Source: an uncultured Lachnospiraceae bacterium
GTDB taxonomy: Bacteria > Bacillota > Clostridia > Lachnospirales > Lachnospiraceae
Direction of reading: 5' to 3'
Assembly (NCBI GenBank): GCA_902798585.1
Contig: CADBXF010000006.1
Location: 1 to 64,000, forward strand
DNA length: 64,000 bases
The notes beneath the pieces were generated by a model, which did no database searches, had not been told where the DNA came from, and saw only the letters and a program-made list of their open reading frames with translations. The translations under genes were made by a program, and so were the position numbers. Below are positions 63,439 to 64,000 of the stretch, piece after piece (the first letter of the stretch is position 1; the number at the start of each line of letters is the position of its first letter).

Positions 63439-64000
63439 TTATTTTCCCCTTCCGGAGCGCTCGAATTCCTCGGCGGAGACAAGCGACTGCACGAACTCCT
63501 GATGCTTGCAGTACCACACTCCGACGCCGCCTGCGGCGCCGAGCACAAGCCCGGCAATCACCATCCAAAGTCCCGCGGTCATCAATCCGCTGTAATCCTT
63601 CGGCTCAACAGGCTCCACATAATATGCGGAGAGAAACATCTCATCGTAATCCTGCTGTCCGTTCGGATCCATCTCGTGAATCTGCGCAAACAGCATCTGC
63701 AGCGATTCCCTCACGGCGCCCCCGGTTCTCTCCAATGTACCGCGGATGCGAAGCTTCTCTGCGGAGCTTCCCTCCGCCAGAGCATCATATTTCGCAAAAT
63801 TCTCTTCAGGAACGCACACCAACACAAACCGCTGCGGCTTTTCGCAAATCACAACGGGATAATAGCGGTACGATTTGCCTTCGCCGTCATCCGTTGCCTC
63901 CACCTCGTAGATGCTCCGCATCGCGCGCGTGGTCTCCATCGTACAATAACGGCCTTCCCACATTTTCGCATCGCCGGGAGCGTTCAGGTTCAGCGGCGCC
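63439..64000 (-). CDS. Membrane protein of unknown function (N-terminal part beyond window)
   Basis: The frame is open to the window edge, so the start lies outside or could be the ATG at 63963. The visible part (about 187 residues) is a soluble alpha/beta region (SYRYYPVVICEKPQRFVLVCVP) followed by one membrane helix (about residues 124-149 from the ATG) and a basic tail. I do not recognise the family. It is upstream of gdhA on the same strand but separated by the gdhA promoter. Confidence 0.7.
   Translation of the reverse strand, partial: APLNLNAPGDAKMWEGRYCTMETTRAMRSIYEVEATDDGEGKSYRYYPVVICEKPQRFVLVCVPEENFAKYDALAEGSSAEKLRIRGTLERTGGAVRESLQMLFAQIHEMDPNGQQDYDEMFLSAYYVEPVEPKDYSGLMTAGLWMVIAGLVLGAAGGVGVWYCKHQEFVQSLVSAEEFERSGRGK

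Overview
The window is a stretch of bacterial chromosome that looks like a low-to-middle G+C Firmicute lineage with a fairly G+C-rich genome (about 55-58% by eye), most likely a Clostridia/Lachnospiraceae-type organism. Evidence for this is type III glutamine synthetase (GlnN), an ABC-F protein of the YkpA/YbiT type, DUF1292 and DUF624 proteins, strong AGGAGG ribosome sites, a short primary sigma factor, and NAD synthetase without a glutaminase domain. There are no rRNA, tRNA or CRISPR features that I can support. One intact IS3-family insertion sequence is present.

Layout. 1-9.2 kb (minus): a glycogen-debranching-enzyme relative that has lost its catalytic residues (cut by the window edge), ABC-F ATPase, GlnN, MscS channel, GlgB branching enzyme, DUF624 membrane protein. 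9.4-12.6 kb: patatin-like lipase (+), MutY, a methyltransferase. 12.9-18.2 kb: two ABC exporters with zinc-ribbon N-termini around a DUF1854 protein. 18.2-20 kb: a hairpin/repeat array and lysA. 20-22 kb: a two-gene unit of a dual-specificity-type phosphatase and a NADAR-TIR fusion. 22.4-26.6 kb (+): a type IIA topoisomerase pair (parE/parC-like). 26.8-29 kb: an A+T-rich island of three tandem paralogues plus a secreted protein, flanked by a 13-bp inverted repeat. 29.4-31.1 kb: rpoD and a CBS-pair protein. 31.3-40.3 kb (minus): a six-gene operon of membrane-anchored McrB-like AAA+ ATPases, a DUF2357-like coiled-coil protein, an MBG-type surface protein and a membrane transglutaminase. 40.4-47.4 kb: gltX, a UvrD-family helicase, DUF1292, and a nuclease-DinG-type helicase. 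47.4-56.8 kb: lipid kinase, glycosyltransferase, anion permease, nadE, uracil permease, nth, a shortened PPOX protein, cysE, an SGNH esterase. 56.9-64 kb: sigma/anti-sigma pair, IS3 element, serpin, gdhA, and a partial membrane protein.

Functional themes. Nitrogen assimilation (glnN, gdhA), glycogen metabolism (glgB plus the debranching pseudoenzyme), DNA repair (mutY, nth, two helicases), and cell-envelope functions. Two gene sets look like undescribed systems: the phosphatase/NADAR-TIR pair, which probably works on NAD+-derived ADP-ribose chemistry, and the McrB-like/DUF2357/transglutaminase operon, which resembles MoxR-DUF58-transglutaminase operons in logic but uses different ATPases. At the DNA level, the octamer GGAAAATG occurs about 40 times on the two strands, far more than composition predicts, and twice sits at the arms of intergenic hairpins, like the uptake sequences of other bacteria.
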